A program made the position numbers and the translations under genes. The notes under the pieces were generated by a model, which ran no database searches, was not told where the DNA came from, and saw nothing but the letters and a program-made list of their open reading frames with translations. 64,000 nt of DNA from contig CM048554.1 of NCBI GenBank assembly GCA_026413225.1, positions 56,627,463 through 56,691,462 of the forward strand, given 5' to 3'. Positions 9,225 through 21,949 of this stretch are shown in pieces; position 1 is the first letter of the stretch, and each line of letters starts with the position of its first letter. Source of the stretch: Otis tarda. Lineage: Eukaryota; Chordata; Aves; Otidiformes; Otididae.

Positions 9225-12200
9225 TAGATTAAAAAAAGAGCACAGGCCCTATAGCACTAGGTATGAATGTGCTACTGTAGCTGGGTTGGCTGTTACATTT
9301 TAGTGTCTCTGTTTTAAAGGATTAACCATATTTCTAATGCTCAAAAGGTGAATGCATAAGGGTGGCAAACATTTTATTCTGTGGTGTCCTTGGACTTAAC
9401 TCAGAAGGACTGGGAATACTGATTCAAACTAAGACTGAAACCCCACCATTTTCCTAGGATTTTTATCAGCTTCTGAAGGCAACTTGAAGTGTTGGCACTC
9501 ACTTTTAAAGCCCTTTACATCAAGCATGATCCACCTGAAATGTGAACCATGATACTTGATATATCTCACAAGCAGCCAAAGAGTACTTTCCACTTGATGA
9601 TGATGAGTGAGATACGTTACCTCCTATGAAAGACACCGTGGCCCTGAAACTGAATTCCTCTGCCAATTCCAAAAAGCCAAGTATGCCTCCAATGAAGACA
9701 TGACAGAACGGTCTCCTTCTTCACGCTTTTGCCACAAAGCTTTGGATTTGGTGCCTGGAAATTTGGTGCCTAATCACGTGCCGCTCACCCTATGGCAGAA
9801 GCCCTGCACATGCTCAGGTGCAGCAAAGCGAACCTCACTACGAAATGAGGTTTTTGGAGGGGCAGAAAGGTATTAGGTATGCAATGCCCATTACTGGACA
9901 GCTGGAGTTGGGTCCTTGTCCATTTAGACCTTGCTAAAAAACCCAAAAGTACATAGGAGACTTCAAAAGAAGGAAAAGAATATTTTGTTTCAAAATATAA
10001 TGGTGTGTTAAAGATTATTTTTCTGCTGAGACCAAGAAGACGCACAGCTGCTATAGCCAAAACGGCATACAAAGGTGTCTGGATAATGGAGTTTCTGTGG
10101 TGTTTGTGTAACATCCAAATTAAAAACAGGAGCCTGAGAAAAATATGTAAAAAACACATCATTCTGCAACCTGTCAGAAGCCTAATCATTTTGAAAACTC
10201 TTCCAGCAATAATATGACATGGCGAGAATAACTCGGGTAAAGAAAAATGGCTGAAATTTCCCTACAACATATATCCTCAGGCTGTAACAAATTATCAAAA
10301 GTACGTTTGGAAGCACAGTTCATTACGGCACCAGGGCTTAAATTATTCACGTATTGCTGGATTTACATATTGGTGTTTATTTTCTTCACTGACTATACTA
10401 GTAAGAAGGACCTTTCTGAGTCTGGCTTCTGTGTTATAATGGCACCAATGTAAGGACGTGGGCACCCCAGGAACAGTGTTGGAACAACCTGGAGCAGCAT
10501 TTTTTTTCCCCAAATTATTAGTGCACTTGCAAGCACTACATTGCAATTCCTCTGGTGTACGCAGGTATGGATGTGACTACAAGAGGACAAAAGTAACCTT
10601 CTCTTGCTTTGTCTCCAATGCACAGAGCTGTGCAGGGGGAGAAGAGAGCTAAAAAGATTGGTAAAGTATGAAAAGAGAGGGAATCATTACTAAGCAAGCT
10701 GGAAAAATCATGTGAGTAAGAGAGAGTGGAAAGAGTAAGGGGGAGAGGAGGACAACAGCTAAGTGGATAAGAAGACACTATGTATGAAAATCAAAGGAAG
10801 AGGTGAAAGTAAAGTAAAAGAGGTTGAATAAGAACAAAAAAAAAGAGCAAGAATCCGTGTACACCTGTATGGTTAGAAACTGCATTCATTGGTACAGCTT
10901 TGTAATTGTATGATGAATGTAAGCTTTCTATTAAAAAAACAAGTAATACAAAGAAATGGAAATTTAATAGTATCCAGGTTCCAGGTTAAATGTAAATTAG
11001 GTTGCATGGGGGCTGAAAGTAGAAGGAGCTGGACATGTCTGCAAATGCAGACTGAAAAGCAGGGATTTTTTTGACATCTAAGTGTAAATATTTTCTCTGT
11101 AGAAGTATCGAGCAGAATCTTGGTCAAACTCTTCTCTGACTGTAAAGTTGGTTTCTACAGCCAGCCTAATAGCTGTACTTTGAGTACATCATAAAGATGA
11201 AATGTTCTATCAAAGGCTGAAGGGAAAAATTCCTCTCTTAATTTTGCCCATCATCTAGCCCTGTTGATATGAGTGAAGCATAACTGGCAGTGCCCATAAG
11301 CCCATTATCTCTCTTAACCTGATCACTGAGGTTGGGATGTGGTTTCTCCTTGGGGTGATAGGGAGAAAGGAAAGAGAAGATCAGGGATAGTATCATCCCT
11401 GGGGAATTTCAAGAGCATGTTAAATTTACAAACAAATCAGATGAAAATGGAAAGCACAGGCTTTGTTACCAAAAGGGGCATAATAAGAAAATGCCAGCTC
11501 AACTCATGCACAGATAAGCAAGGGATCCTAGAAACAGCAACTACGCTGTCTGTTGGTCTTCTAATTCCATATTTTGATGCCACGGTTGTTTAGATCAGTG
11601 CTGTAATTGAGCCCATGAACAACACACCAGCACTTGAATACCTATGTGTATCAAGTATTTGGTCCAGTCTACTGGATCATGAGTTTGGAGTATGGTGGGG
11701 GAGTGGGGTTAGGGAACGGCTGTGATTCCCTGTTGTTATAATTTAATCCTAATTCCCAGAGAAGCATTGGGCAGAAAGATAGGATTGACTACCCTACAGA
11801 TACCCAAACAGGTGTCAAAACTCACAGTGGCTTTTGTACTATCAGAGAGGGGAAAAAAGAGTAGCCACGAACTTGTCCATGAGTCGGACCTCAAAAAAAG
11901 GCAATGAGCATGGCTAGGAGGGTTTTGATGCTTTTATATAGGGAGCATCAAATTGTACAAGCCTTGGAACAAGAGGCTGGGAGAAGTCTAATGGATTTGC
12001 GAAAGAAAAAGCAAACAAACCCCAGAACTGACAGAAGGTTTAAGACCAAGTATTCACCTTTTACTTGGGTTTCTTTAGAGTTTCCTAGCCCACTACAAGG
12101 TGCTGGTTTTGGAACAGAGAAGGCAGCTTTTGCCTCCTGCCACAGTGGGAGAATGCAAAAAGTTCAGACAGCTGCACCACTTCTCTCTGTCACTGTGGCT

Positions 12201-12225
12201 GGTGGCACAGGGCGTGCGGTTTCGA
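9225..12225. other. LHCGR intron 1, upstream part
   Basis: No exon recognised. The stretch at 10630-10860 is strikingly purine-rich on the plus strand. Overlapping short ORFs at 9.6-10.8 kb on both strands have no coding signature. Confidence 0.6.
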
Positions 12226-12632
12226 GGGTGCAACACTTTCCCCATTGAGGCAGCGTCCCGAAAGGATGCGCGCCTTCTTCCTCGGGAGAAAACTGCCTGC
12301 GGGCTCGGCCAGGCTTTCGGCGCCGGGCAGCCTTCAAAACCCAAGTCGAACGCCAGCCCCATGCACACCCCCTTACCTCCCGCCACCTTCCCACCTCCGC
12401 GGGATGGGCGACGCTCCCGCAACGGGCAGGGGCCACCGGAGAGGCTCCGCTGCTCTACCCTGCGCACACTCCCGCGGAGTCCCACCCGCGGAGCAGCCGC
12501 GCAACCCACTCCCCAAGCCCCCGCGGGGCTCCCCACGCCCTCGCCCGCTGTTTCGCGCAGGACAAGGCGATAACAAGCAGTAACAACTCTCCCCGACCCC
12601 GCACCGCCGGTAACGCGCCCCGCGGTACTTAC

Positions 12633-12796
12633 GCGCGGGCGGGCGCGGGGAGCGCCCCCTGCGGCGGCGGCGGGCAGCGCAGGGCGGGCTGACTGCAGGC
12701 GCAGGGGGGCGGGCAGCGGCCGCCCGCCCCGGCGGGCAGCAGGGCCGGCGGCAGCAGCAGCAGCAGCAGCAGGAGGGGCAGCAGCGCGGCCGGCAT
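12633..12796 (-). CDS. LHCGR: LHCGR exon 1 coding part (signal peptide and LRRNT cap)
   Basis: 164 nt of coding sequence from ATG (12794-12796) to the donor GTAAGTACC (12624-12632). Residues 1 to about 26 form a signal peptide with an uninterrupted eight-leucine run (residues 8-15). Residues 28-41 show the LRR N-terminal pattern C-x3-C-x-C-x6-C (C28, C32, C34, C41), then a Pro-rich stretch. The last codon is split GC|A (Ala55). This ATG is chosen because its context is GCCATG with G at -3, it directly opens the signal peptide, and it lies in the CpG island. An in-frame upstream ATG near 13156 falls in a CR1 relic and gives no signal peptide. Very GC-rich, unlike the other exons. The fit to LHCGR exon 1 is by position, length and the ALRCP motif. 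Confidence 0.92.
12751..12772 (-). repeat. CTG trinucleotide repeat encoding the signal-peptide leucine run
   Basis: Plus strand reads (GCA)7 followed by G. On the coding strand it is seven uninterrupted CTG codons plus a preceding CTC, making the hydrophobic core of the LHCGR signal peptide. Pure trinucleotide tracts of this kind are prone to length change. Confidence 0.9.
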
Positions 12797-13080
12797 GGCC
12801 CCCAGCGCCTCCTGGCCCCCTCTCGCCTCTGCCCGCCCGCGGGACGCGGGACGCGACCGGCGCCCCCGGCTCCTCCCGCCCCCGCCCCGGGGCGGGCTCG
12901 CCGCCCTCCGCCGCGGGGGAGCCGCGCCCCGGGGCGCTCCGGGGGAGCGGCCCTTCCTCTGCGTCCTGCGCCTGCTGCTAGGAGAGCTGGGGGCAGAGGC
13001 TACAGGTGGCAAGCGGCAGCTTGCCTTTGATTTTCCAGAGTCCCGTGGCCAGCTGAGTCCCCACGGTCCCCTCGCAGGAG

Positions 13081-13176
13081 GTGATCTGGTTGGAGATGTG
13101 CCTGCTCCTTGCAGGGGGTTGGACGAGATGGCCTTTGAAGGTGCCTTCCAACCCAAACCATTCTGGGATTCTGTGA
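13081..13176 (+). mobile_element. CR1 LINE 3' tail fragment upstream of LHCGR
   Basis: The last ~95 bp of a CR1 element. It shows GTTGGAGATGTGCCTGCTCC, GCAGGGGGTTGGACGAGATG, CTTCCAACCCAAACCATTCT, and a degenerate ATTCTGGGATTCTGTGA end matching the (ATTCTATGAT)n terminus. No coding part. It lies 285 bp upstream of the LHCGR start codon and points away from the gene. Confidence 0.9.
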
Positions 13177-16100
13177 CTGGGATGCTCTCCGTGCCCAGAG
13201 ATGTGGCTTGGCTGTTGGTGTCAGTGCAAAGCTGAGGTGGTGGAGGTGTGGGCCCGGGAAACCCCCATTTGTCCAGCTGTTAACTGCTGTGAGAGTTTGT
13301 GTCTGGGGAAAAAGATGAAAATACATCACGTTTCCCTTAACGGAGTGAATGCTCAATGTGCGGATACAGGGGCCTCATTAGTGAGTGGGAATGGCTGGGC
13401 TGCAAATGTCCCTGTCAAATGCTCTCGTGTGACTCCACGCACGGTCACTGAATTGCTGATGGAGGATTGTAACTTGCCTGCTGAGTGATCAAAGGGAGGC
13501 ATTTCAGGGTGCGTGACTTGTTACTTTATGTCCAGTAATACTCTTTGTGTGGAAGAACTAATGGTGTTCTCAGGACGCCTTATCTTCACAAAGGTCCATT
13601 CATTTTGTAAGGGACTGCTTTACATGTAACTATCATAATTGCTGTTGTTATTATTATTTATTACTACAACTACAGCTTCTAGAAACGATAGTTAGAAATC
13701 AGGACCCTATTTATGGTGAGTGATGGAGCAAACTACCAAAAAAGATAGTCGCTCCCCAGAGTGAGATTTGCAAACTGAGTAGAAGGGAATGAGTACGTCA
13801 TCAAAACCTACCCCTGTTTTCAAGTCTATCCAGGAAAAAGCCAAAGAGTACAGGAGGGAATGACCCAGCACAACATGGGTTTTGCCTGAGATGATTCTTC
13901 CAATTGTAGCTTTACAATCATGGAATCAAATAGTAAAGCCTTTTACAGGTTTTGGTGTTTAGGACTAAAATGTGAGACAGGAATGAGGCGTGTGAGAGGT
14001 GTGGGGTCCAGGGGCATCTCTCTGGTCTCAGCAGGGGCTGGCAGGTGGGGTCAGTTAGCAAGCACCAGGCAGCCTCTCTGGTCTGGCCTCAGCAGCAGGA
14101 CCTGTGTCCATCCTGATCAGGAGCTGTAATCAAATCTTGCACAGGAGGGTAGGGTGGCAGGGCCCTGCTTTTTTGTCCATCTCAAGAGCGCTACCATCTG
14201 CTCAACCTTCTTCCTTCAGCATCGTCTGCTCCACTTTAACTGATAGTGATGTTAGCTTTGATTCTGACCTTGCGATGGTTGGGAGGTGCACTCCATTACT
14301 TTGTTCTGCTATGCTTGGTGTACTCTTTTCCTCCACCACTGCAGCAGGGTTATTCTGATGGATGATCTACCTAATTGCAGCTAGCATGTGCCTTTATGGT
14401 GATCTGTCCTCCTCCCCCCACCTCCCCATCACCTTTGAAATCAAGGGAGGTGGTGGGGTTATGAAAGTGAGGGACTGACTGATCCATGCCAGCTGACAAA
14501 CCTTGGATAACATTGTGCCCTTGTGAGGACCTGCTCATGTGAAGTGCAGTTGCCTGGAGGTGTGTCCCTATGGTACTGCTGACCCCTTCCTGACACTCAC
14601 CTGATGGTGTCATGAGCAGTAGCAGGTGTCTGAGGTCCTGCAGCTTGGTTTCCTACAAGGAGCAATCAGCGAGGAAAAATCTGGGTATATTCTTCTGTTA
14701 TTTACATGTACATTGGTTTGGGAATGAGCCAGAAGGCAAGCAAGAGAGTCCCTTCCCGAGATTCCTCCTGCCAAGCTGCTGGTTCCTGAGGAGCAGTTCA
14801 GTTCCTGAATTGACTGCGCGCAGACTTTGTGTCAGGAAGCAAACTCCCTGCTGCCAGATAGCTCATCTGTCCACAGTGCTGCCTGTACTCCCAAAGTAAG
14901 GCAAAACAGTGCATCTTTAAAAAAGAATTCACTTGACAAACCAGCTTGGAAGCTGGGAGCAGCGGGGAGCAGCACCGCCGAGTGACACCTGCTGTCACTC
15001 TTTGCCTGGCAAAGAGTCTTGCCCGTGTTATCCGTAGCATTTGGTGTTTTGCAGAATTCTGCTGATGCTCAGATGCCTCCGAGGATATTATTAACGAGGG
15101 TGCTGGAGCAGTGTGTGGTGTCTGGGGACATGACTGCTCTTCTCAGTGCAGTGCCTGCCAGGAGCGCCGGAGTGGTGGCACTGCTGTGCCCGTGTCACGC
15201 ACAAGTGCCTGGTCACACCGCGGGGCTGAGGTGCCCACGGCAGTTGTCCCAGTGGAGCCAACTGGTTTGAAGCTGGTTTTAGTATGAGTTGCAGTCACAT
15301 CTTTGTCAGGGATGCTGACGTACCACTGGGTGGGGGTCATTTCTCTTTCCTTACCTTCAGTATGTTGTCCTCAAAGTGCAGTGCCAGTGGCCATGAGGTG
15401 TTTTGTTGACTAAAGGCTCAGAGAGGACTAGGTTTGTGCTGAGAACAAGGTCTGTCCGGTCTCTGTGCCTTCCCTTCCCCCTTTCAGCAAGTTTGTGAGA
15501 GGACAGGTGAGCATCACACTTAGCTGTGTAATTATAAATTAGTTTTTTATTTATACATCTTTATGCTCATGTGTGTACAGAGTTGATCTTGTGGTCAACT
15601 GCAAAAAACATTTAATAATCTGTAACACTCATATGTCCTTAATTGCATGCAGCCTATTGATCTGCATTCAGCCCACTAATTCACCTAAGGTGTCATGGGG
15701 AATATTGGACACCTTGTAGGGAGAAGAAAATTTACCCCCTGGAAAGTGTACCTATTCCTGAGGCTCCCTCCCCAGAAATATCTTTGAGAGATGTTAGCCA
15801 TAAAAGGTTTTGATCCCCTATTATTTTTAACATACCTAAATTAAAATTGTAAGTAAAAAACTTTGTTTCTGATGGAAAGACATGATCATTAGGAAGCCTT
15901 GCACATCTGGTGCTGAGTTAGTATCTATCTGAAACAAAGTAGTAATTATGCATGTGTATAGGCATATATGCACATGGTGTTAACCTAAATTCACATATGG
16001 AGGAGTAACAGCAGTTCATGTGTGGAGGGGCTTTATACAGCTCTGTAACTAGACACACAAATAGTTTTAACCTACATACATACATGGCTATATAATCATA

Positions 16101-18892
16101 ATGAGTGACACTACATACATTTCACAGTTCAGGGAAGCATCTTTACTGTGGCAGTACTTAAGAGGGAGCTTGACTTTGATGTGTGGAATTTTCACTTGAG
16201 CCACAGGGAATTGGAAGATATGCCTGATGTTATTCTTCTGCTCAAGCGCTGGCATATGCAGAGATTGCTTTACGTGTGTTGGAGCGCTTTCCTGAATCCT
16301 TGCCTCAAGGCCGCTGTGCAGAAGCGTACGTGAGCCCTTCTGCACACAGAAATTGCAGGAGCGATAATGGCCGTGAGGGCTGCAGCTGTAGGTTGTAGGT
16401 TTGTTCTGCGCGGGTGAAAAATGTAAACAGGAAAACCCCACGGTCCTCACTGCGTCGGATCTCCCACTGATCTGAAATGTGGGGTTGACAGAGCAAGGAC
16501 TGAGAGATTTGGCTTAGAGGAGCTGGTACAAGGTTTCTCACTCTGGCATCAGACAGTGGGGCTGCAACCTGCTGACCCGCTTTGCTCCGGAGCAACCTGT
16601 AACTTGCAGTCATTGCAGACCGGTTATTCTAATTTACTATCTTTCCCTCTCTTTCTCCGTTTGTTAACCTTAACATGCCTTTTTACAGTTCCTAGGAGAA
16701 ATAGTGCCAGTGGAATACTTGTGTAGAAAAAATTGCTTTTGAGATACAGAACACAGCTAATTACGGCGTTACAATTAGCTGAATGCCCTTAACAGAGTCC
16801 GAGGGGGGAAATCATGGTGCAGCATCTGCTATACCATATGCTTTTCTAGTTTCCAGAAGATAACAGTGGGCATGTACGCTGCCGTGGATTGTGCTTTCTG
16901 CCTGAAGAGCAGAGCAGCCCACAGATGCTCCAGTATTTCTTCCACTCGAACTCTGTTAGAAACGTCTGATGCTGCATACATCCGTCAAGATGAATTATGC
17001 TTCCTTGGCTTCAGTCTCCTTCACGCAGACAGGCTTGTAATGATGCAATGGTAATTCATATCCCATCGTTCGTGAGCGCGTACTTCATCCTAAGGGTGGA
17101 TGTCGTACCAAGAATGGAGTAGAGGTAGCAGGCGGTACGGCATCGCGTGAGCTTGTGCTCAGCTCTGAGGTGTTCACTGAATTACCATATAAACCAGGTG
17201 AACTGCTGCTTTCTGCACTTCTTTTTCTTTTTCTTCACTGTGATATTGGAAAGCTGAAATGCTGTTCTCTGTACTCTTTAGTGAGCTAAACCTAAAATGG
17301 CTCATTATTTTGTATCCTATAGATTAACTTTGCCTTGTTGAAAACATCCCAGAATAGTTGTTGTAGCCCTGCTAATGTACTACTCAGCGTGCTGAACTAT
17401 GGTAATTGCACTTGAATTAGAGCTGGCAATGATTGAGCCAGCTTAGTCAAATACTGCTTCACATTTAACACAAACCTTCTGCTCCTTTCTATTACTTTAT
17501 TTTTTAAATCACATTTTTAACCTTTCACTTTATTTTGCCTTAACCAGGCCCAGAACTCCAAAAGGAAATGCATTTATAAAGACATTATTATTACAAATAT
17601 GCCACTGTAGTCACAAAGCAGCAAGTAGTAACTAACTTTGGACCACATCCATCCTTCTAAGTGCTGATTAATAGCAGAGCTTGTTTATGGAAAGCGGGTC
17701 TCTGTTATTTAGCCAATTACTTAATTATTGATTCTCTCTTCCCAGTTTGTTTAGCAGTCTTGCGCTATGATCTGTGGCAACTCCTGACAAAAAAAAATAT
17801 TTAACTTGTGGGAAGGACTTTCGCTAGGGCATATAAACCTGTGATTTACCTCCAATAAAGCCTGGAGGAAGGATGCTGAGAGAGAAGGAAGCCCGTGGCT
17901 CCTCCATAAGCTGTTGAAAAAGAGTCTGGCTCTGGTCGAGTGGTTTGTATGAGTGTAGCTCTGCCCCAGCGCTTTACTGGGTGTGCTTTCCGTGCAGTGC
18001 TAGAGCTGTCGGTTCTTCAAGAATTTGATGTCATACCGTCAGTGCACGCCTCTTTATGAATTAGAGGACTGTGACCATCTTGTGAGTGTTACGTGTCCTT
18101 ATGTGGAGGCTGCGAGTGTGATGGGGAGTTAACCCTGGGGTCTCAGCGGTGGGACCAGAGCTGCCATGAAGGGTAAAAGTAAATTGGGGGAGTCTATGGA
18201 GCGGGGATTGTTCTCACTTGGGCCATAGTGTTAGTTCTCTGACTGATACATCAGCTAAGTCTTATTTGTAACTACGTGAGCATACTCTTGCAGGTGTCAA
18301 GTGAGGCAGGTGGGGCTCCGTGTTTGCCACAGGGAATGTCCGAGTGCCTAGAAGGGGCACTGAGCTGAAAAGGCAGCCTGTGAGTTTATCCATGCACAGT
18401 TATACGGCAAAAATCTAAAGGCTGAATGAGGTTTGAAGTAGGATGAGTTGTAATCTTTATTCATTGGATGGAAAAACCCATGGTCTTTCATCCAGTAATC
18501 CGTACGTCAGCTGGATCATAAATCCAATAATTAAGTACAGTGTAGTTTTTCAGTCCCTCTTCCAAAGACTTTATTTCGCATTCTTGCTTGTTTTTTGTCT
18601 GTTATCTCAAAATGTCAAAAGAGAGTGGTACAGCCATTCGCAATCAGGTCTGAGCCTGATTTCTCTGTCACTTTTAGCATGTATTATGCACTGCTTTAGA
18701 AACTATTTTAAAATACATTAAAGCTATCATGAGAAATGAAGGAAGCCCTGCACTTCTGAGTGTGTGTTTGATGCTTACCTCGTTGAATTCAGGAAGAAAG
18801 GATTATTAAAGACATAAAAGCTGTCTCTTTATCAGGAGCTTAAAAACACTCCAAGGGAAACAAAATCTGTTGTGCTTAGCTGCTGTAATTTA

Positions 18893-18985
18893 AGAGCCAA
18901 ATTCTGTTCTCGTTTGTAACAGCATAAATTTGAATTTGATTGAACTCTGGATTAACATTGCTGCATGTGAGATCAAAATGTGACT
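18893..18985. repeat. Old amniote interspersed repeat remnant
   Basis: Runs from GAGCCAAATTCTGTTCTCGT through a 'taacagcataaat..ttgaactctggatt' core to GAGATCAAAATGTG. This resembles the widespread amniote palindromic repeat with a 'ggtgtaaatctggagtaactccattgac' core. Family name not certain. Confidence 0.35.
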
Positions 18986-21928
18986 TCAGAAGTTCATAAG
19001 GTAAGAAGCAGTTTTGCACCTGACCTTGTTCATTTTATCTATGTGTATGCTCTTACCAACTGTGCTTTGGCACACCAACCTTGGAAAAAAATATCTATGG
19101 ACATTTGATCTCTTTTTAATGATCCTAGTAAGAATAGGTATTTTTGATTCTAATGCTAGATGTGGCCAGATTGGTAAAATTCCACTGAGTTTTCTACACT
19201 TTGCCATTCCTATGATATTTGAATACTGCATGAAAAATAATCACATGCTGCCTAGATCCTGACATTTTAGTTCAAATATTTCATGGACTTTCCGGTGCAA
19301 AAGGGCTGCAATTACATCTAGTTTCACTTGCTACGTAATGCAGGTGAGCTAGTGTGATTCTGACAATGCAGAGATGGATAGGACAGAGTCTAAAAAGACT
19401 GCAGTAATTTCAATAGTTAAATATTGGTTTAATAGTTAATATAAGATCTTTATATAAAAATGATAACACACAATCTGTTGATAAAAAATCAGAACTACCC
19501 ATACTATATTGATTTAAAAAAAATGCTATTTTTTGATAAACATTATGAAGTGGGGTGGAAAGCAGTTAATACTTTTTTTTTTTCCTGGGAGTTCATTAAA
19601 GTAGAAGTTGTAGAGATAGACAAATATCTGTAGGATTATAAGTGAAAATAATTACAAATCGTAGTGTTCATTTCCAAAAGGAATAGTGTTAGCCCTCCTC
19701 AGCTTTTTCGCTTTCTACCTCTTCCACTGACATCCAGTAGGGTTACATTATTTCAAGGTCAGTATTTCCAAGGGTGATTCTCTCCAAGGGTGCAGGACGT
19801 TGTGTAATTGGCCATCGGTCAGAAAATGCTTTAATACTGATAAAGCCTGTAGGAATGTTTTCTGCTTGTCCTTATACGACTTACGAAGTATACAGCGTTT
19901 TTTTCCCCCAACTCAACGTCAAATTAATGGAGTTTGTCAGCTGTGTAAGTAATGAGCTAGAGCAGACATTATGTTTTTGGAGGATATGCGTATATGTTGC
20001 ATTGTGAGGCCAAAATCCAGAAAGATGAATGTTTTCAACCATCTTGACAACCAGACTATCTCCCTGAATACACAATACCTAGTAGCCTTAAAGAAAGATT
20101 ATTTTGTAAAACCTTTTAATGATTACTGGCACAAATACAAGAAAAATGAAAGACATTTTGATTTACACCAACATGAAGTGAGATTGGAATAGAGTTCTAA
20201 ATGATGGGTGCTGTCAATTTATTTGTGATTAACCTCATAATTCTCCTTTTTCTTTTTTTCAGTAGTGTTTCACTGGTGTGGATAAAAAGTTAGTGTAATG
20301 TTTGGGAATAGGTTCAGGAGGTGACTGACCTCAATTCTTCCATGTCTTATCTGGGTTCAGCTGTGATTTATTTTTGGAAAAGTCAGTAGTATCACCTGAG
20401 GGTGAAGAGCTGGAGCCGACACCAAACTTCTCTGCCTAGCTTTTCCCTACGTGACCTCCACAGCAGCATCCATCTCCAAAGTTTGGTGTGTAAGCTTCTT
20501 GTAAAACCCATGGAAGGAATTACACTCCCCAGAAGAAGCAATCCCAAATTATGCAAGCTGTATAAAAAGCTATCCAGGGAGCTCTGGACACAGCATGGAT
20601 ATGAAGCCCAGCTCATATTGGAGTGGGATTGCTGGAGACAAACAGCTGCATCCATTCAGGATCCAGAGTTGCAGATCCCTACTTCTGTCATTTGGGAGGA
20701 AGAAACCCTCGCAAGCTCGTTCTTGTTTTTTAAACAGCTTGCACCTGGGGAAGAAGTGCTGCTGCCTATAAGGGGAAAGGGGCCTGACTTTGGCCCTTTT
20801 TCTGCTCTAATTGGATTTGTGCCTCCCACCTGCTAGGTGAGTGGTGCAGCTCCTGGTTGGGACATGAGCATGTGTAAGTTGCTGCCTTGCAGAAGGGAAG
20901 GTAAGAGGTGATTTTTCATTGTGCTTTTGGTTGCTATAGCTTTTGGCTACTCCAAAACTTTCCTCTATAATTGCTCACTCAGATTAGCCGAGGAGTCTTT
21001 GCTGATGTGGCGTTATTGCTGTTCCCTATATTTATTATTGCTAACATTCTTCCAAGATGTATATTCACCCAGTTATTTCTGGAACATTTATCTGCAATTT
21101 TTTTGTGTGTGTTTGAAATGGGAATTCTAGATATTTGTTGATGTAAAGATGAAAAAAACCTTCCACTTAAATCCCTGCACTATCTTCTCCAGCTGATTTG
21201 CTCTTTCTTTTAGTTTCTCAGGGTTTGCTCACTTGGAAGTCGAGACTTCTGTTACAGACCTTCTTTCCTTTCTGTTGGTTAGCACCAAATGAGAGCTTGA
21301 TCACTTTCTCCAGGGCTGTGTTCTGTGAATTATCCTCATATAATTGCCTCCCTGAATTAGTAGAGAGAAAGCATGCAGGGCAGGTGCTGCGTGTACATCC
21401 AAAGGGTTTCAGTTGTCAACCTAATGGAAGGCAATGGCAAAAATTTCCTGGTACAAGCTTGCTATAGCTGTAGAGTATTATGGTTACAGCTCCTTAATTA
21501 GGTCTTTAGTGGTGTTAGTACTATTCCCAAAATATTTGTGTTTACTAGATATCTGTTAGAAAGCTAGGGCAAACTGCTTGCTGCTGGTGTTTGAAGGGGG
21601 TGGTGGTGAATGCTGGGCTGGAAGGGCAGTGGGTGCCACTAAGTGGTGCTCAGGCCATGGGAGTCACCTCTCTGCTCCCAGGCACAGCAGATGCCACACC
21701 ATCACAAGGCACTTTACTTATTTTTTTTGTTAGGCTGTACTCTTACTTGTTCTTCCACTAGGTTTAGCCTGCTGTGAGTGAAATTAAGTTTTTTCAGGCT
21801 CATCAGTCTTTGAATACCAGCCAAAAGAGGAAAATAAGCAAGTCCTTGGGTAATGGCTCCCATCATCAAAGCCCATTGAAGTGGGGAAGGGCCACAGATA
21901 ACATCTTGGTGCAGTATTTCTGATTGGT

Positions 21929-21949
21929 TATTTATTTATTTATTTATTT
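21929..21949. repeat. (TTTA)5 microsatellite
   Basis: Tetranucleotide run in intergenic DNA. Confidence 0.9.

Larger units (their letters stand above)
1..12796 (-). other. LHCGR: LHCGR gene, 5' part (exons 1-6, exon 6 incomplete)
   Basis: Luteinizing hormone/choriogonadotropin receptor, a plasma-membrane glycoprotein-hormone receptor (leucine-rich-repeat ectodomain plus seven-helix Gs-coupled domain) of gonadal steroidogenic cells. Seen: a signal-peptide exon with an LRR N-terminal cysteine cap, then exons of 72, 75, 75 and 75 nt and the start of a sixth. All are joined in phase 2 with GT-AG sites. The segments carry family signatures such as LPVKVIPSHAF, EISQSDSLERIE, SICNTGI and ELCDNL. 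Exon lengths and phases match the known glycoprotein-hormone receptor structure. Introns 1 to 5 are 6891, 2854, 1883, 565 and 83 nt. FSHR and TSHR share the architecture, but the residues fit LHCGR best from memory. The window encodes about 173 residues; the hinge and transmembrane exons lie before position 1. A separate plus-strand gene uses the introns. Confidence 0.93.
12226..12970. promoter_or_regulatory. CpG island covering LHCGR exon 1 and its TATA-less upstream region
   Basis: A sharp block of CpG-dense, GC-rich sequence in an otherwise AT-rich window. It spans the beginning of LHCGR intron 1, exon 1 and about 175 bp upstream of the ATG. Just upstream of the start codon are stacked GC boxes (CCCGCCCCCGCCCC and GGCGGG, about 12873-12897), and I see no TATA box. 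Known LHCGR promoters are TATA-less and Sp1/Sp3-driven, so this is the likely promoter. The transcription start cannot be placed from sequence alone. Confidence 0.8.

Noticed and set aside
12100-12583. Several long overlapping ORFs on both strands near 12.1-12.6 kb
   Set aside because: An effect of stop-codon scarcity in the CpG island; no consistent frame, motif or splice structure.
12797-13156. N-terminal extension of the LHCGR exon 1 frame to an upstream ATG
   Set aside because: It runs through promoter GC boxes and a CR1 tail, destroys the signal peptide position, and has no family counterpart.
20402-20836. 144-codon plus-strand open frame
   Set aside because: No recognisable domain and an antisense ORF of similar quality; nothing supports coding.
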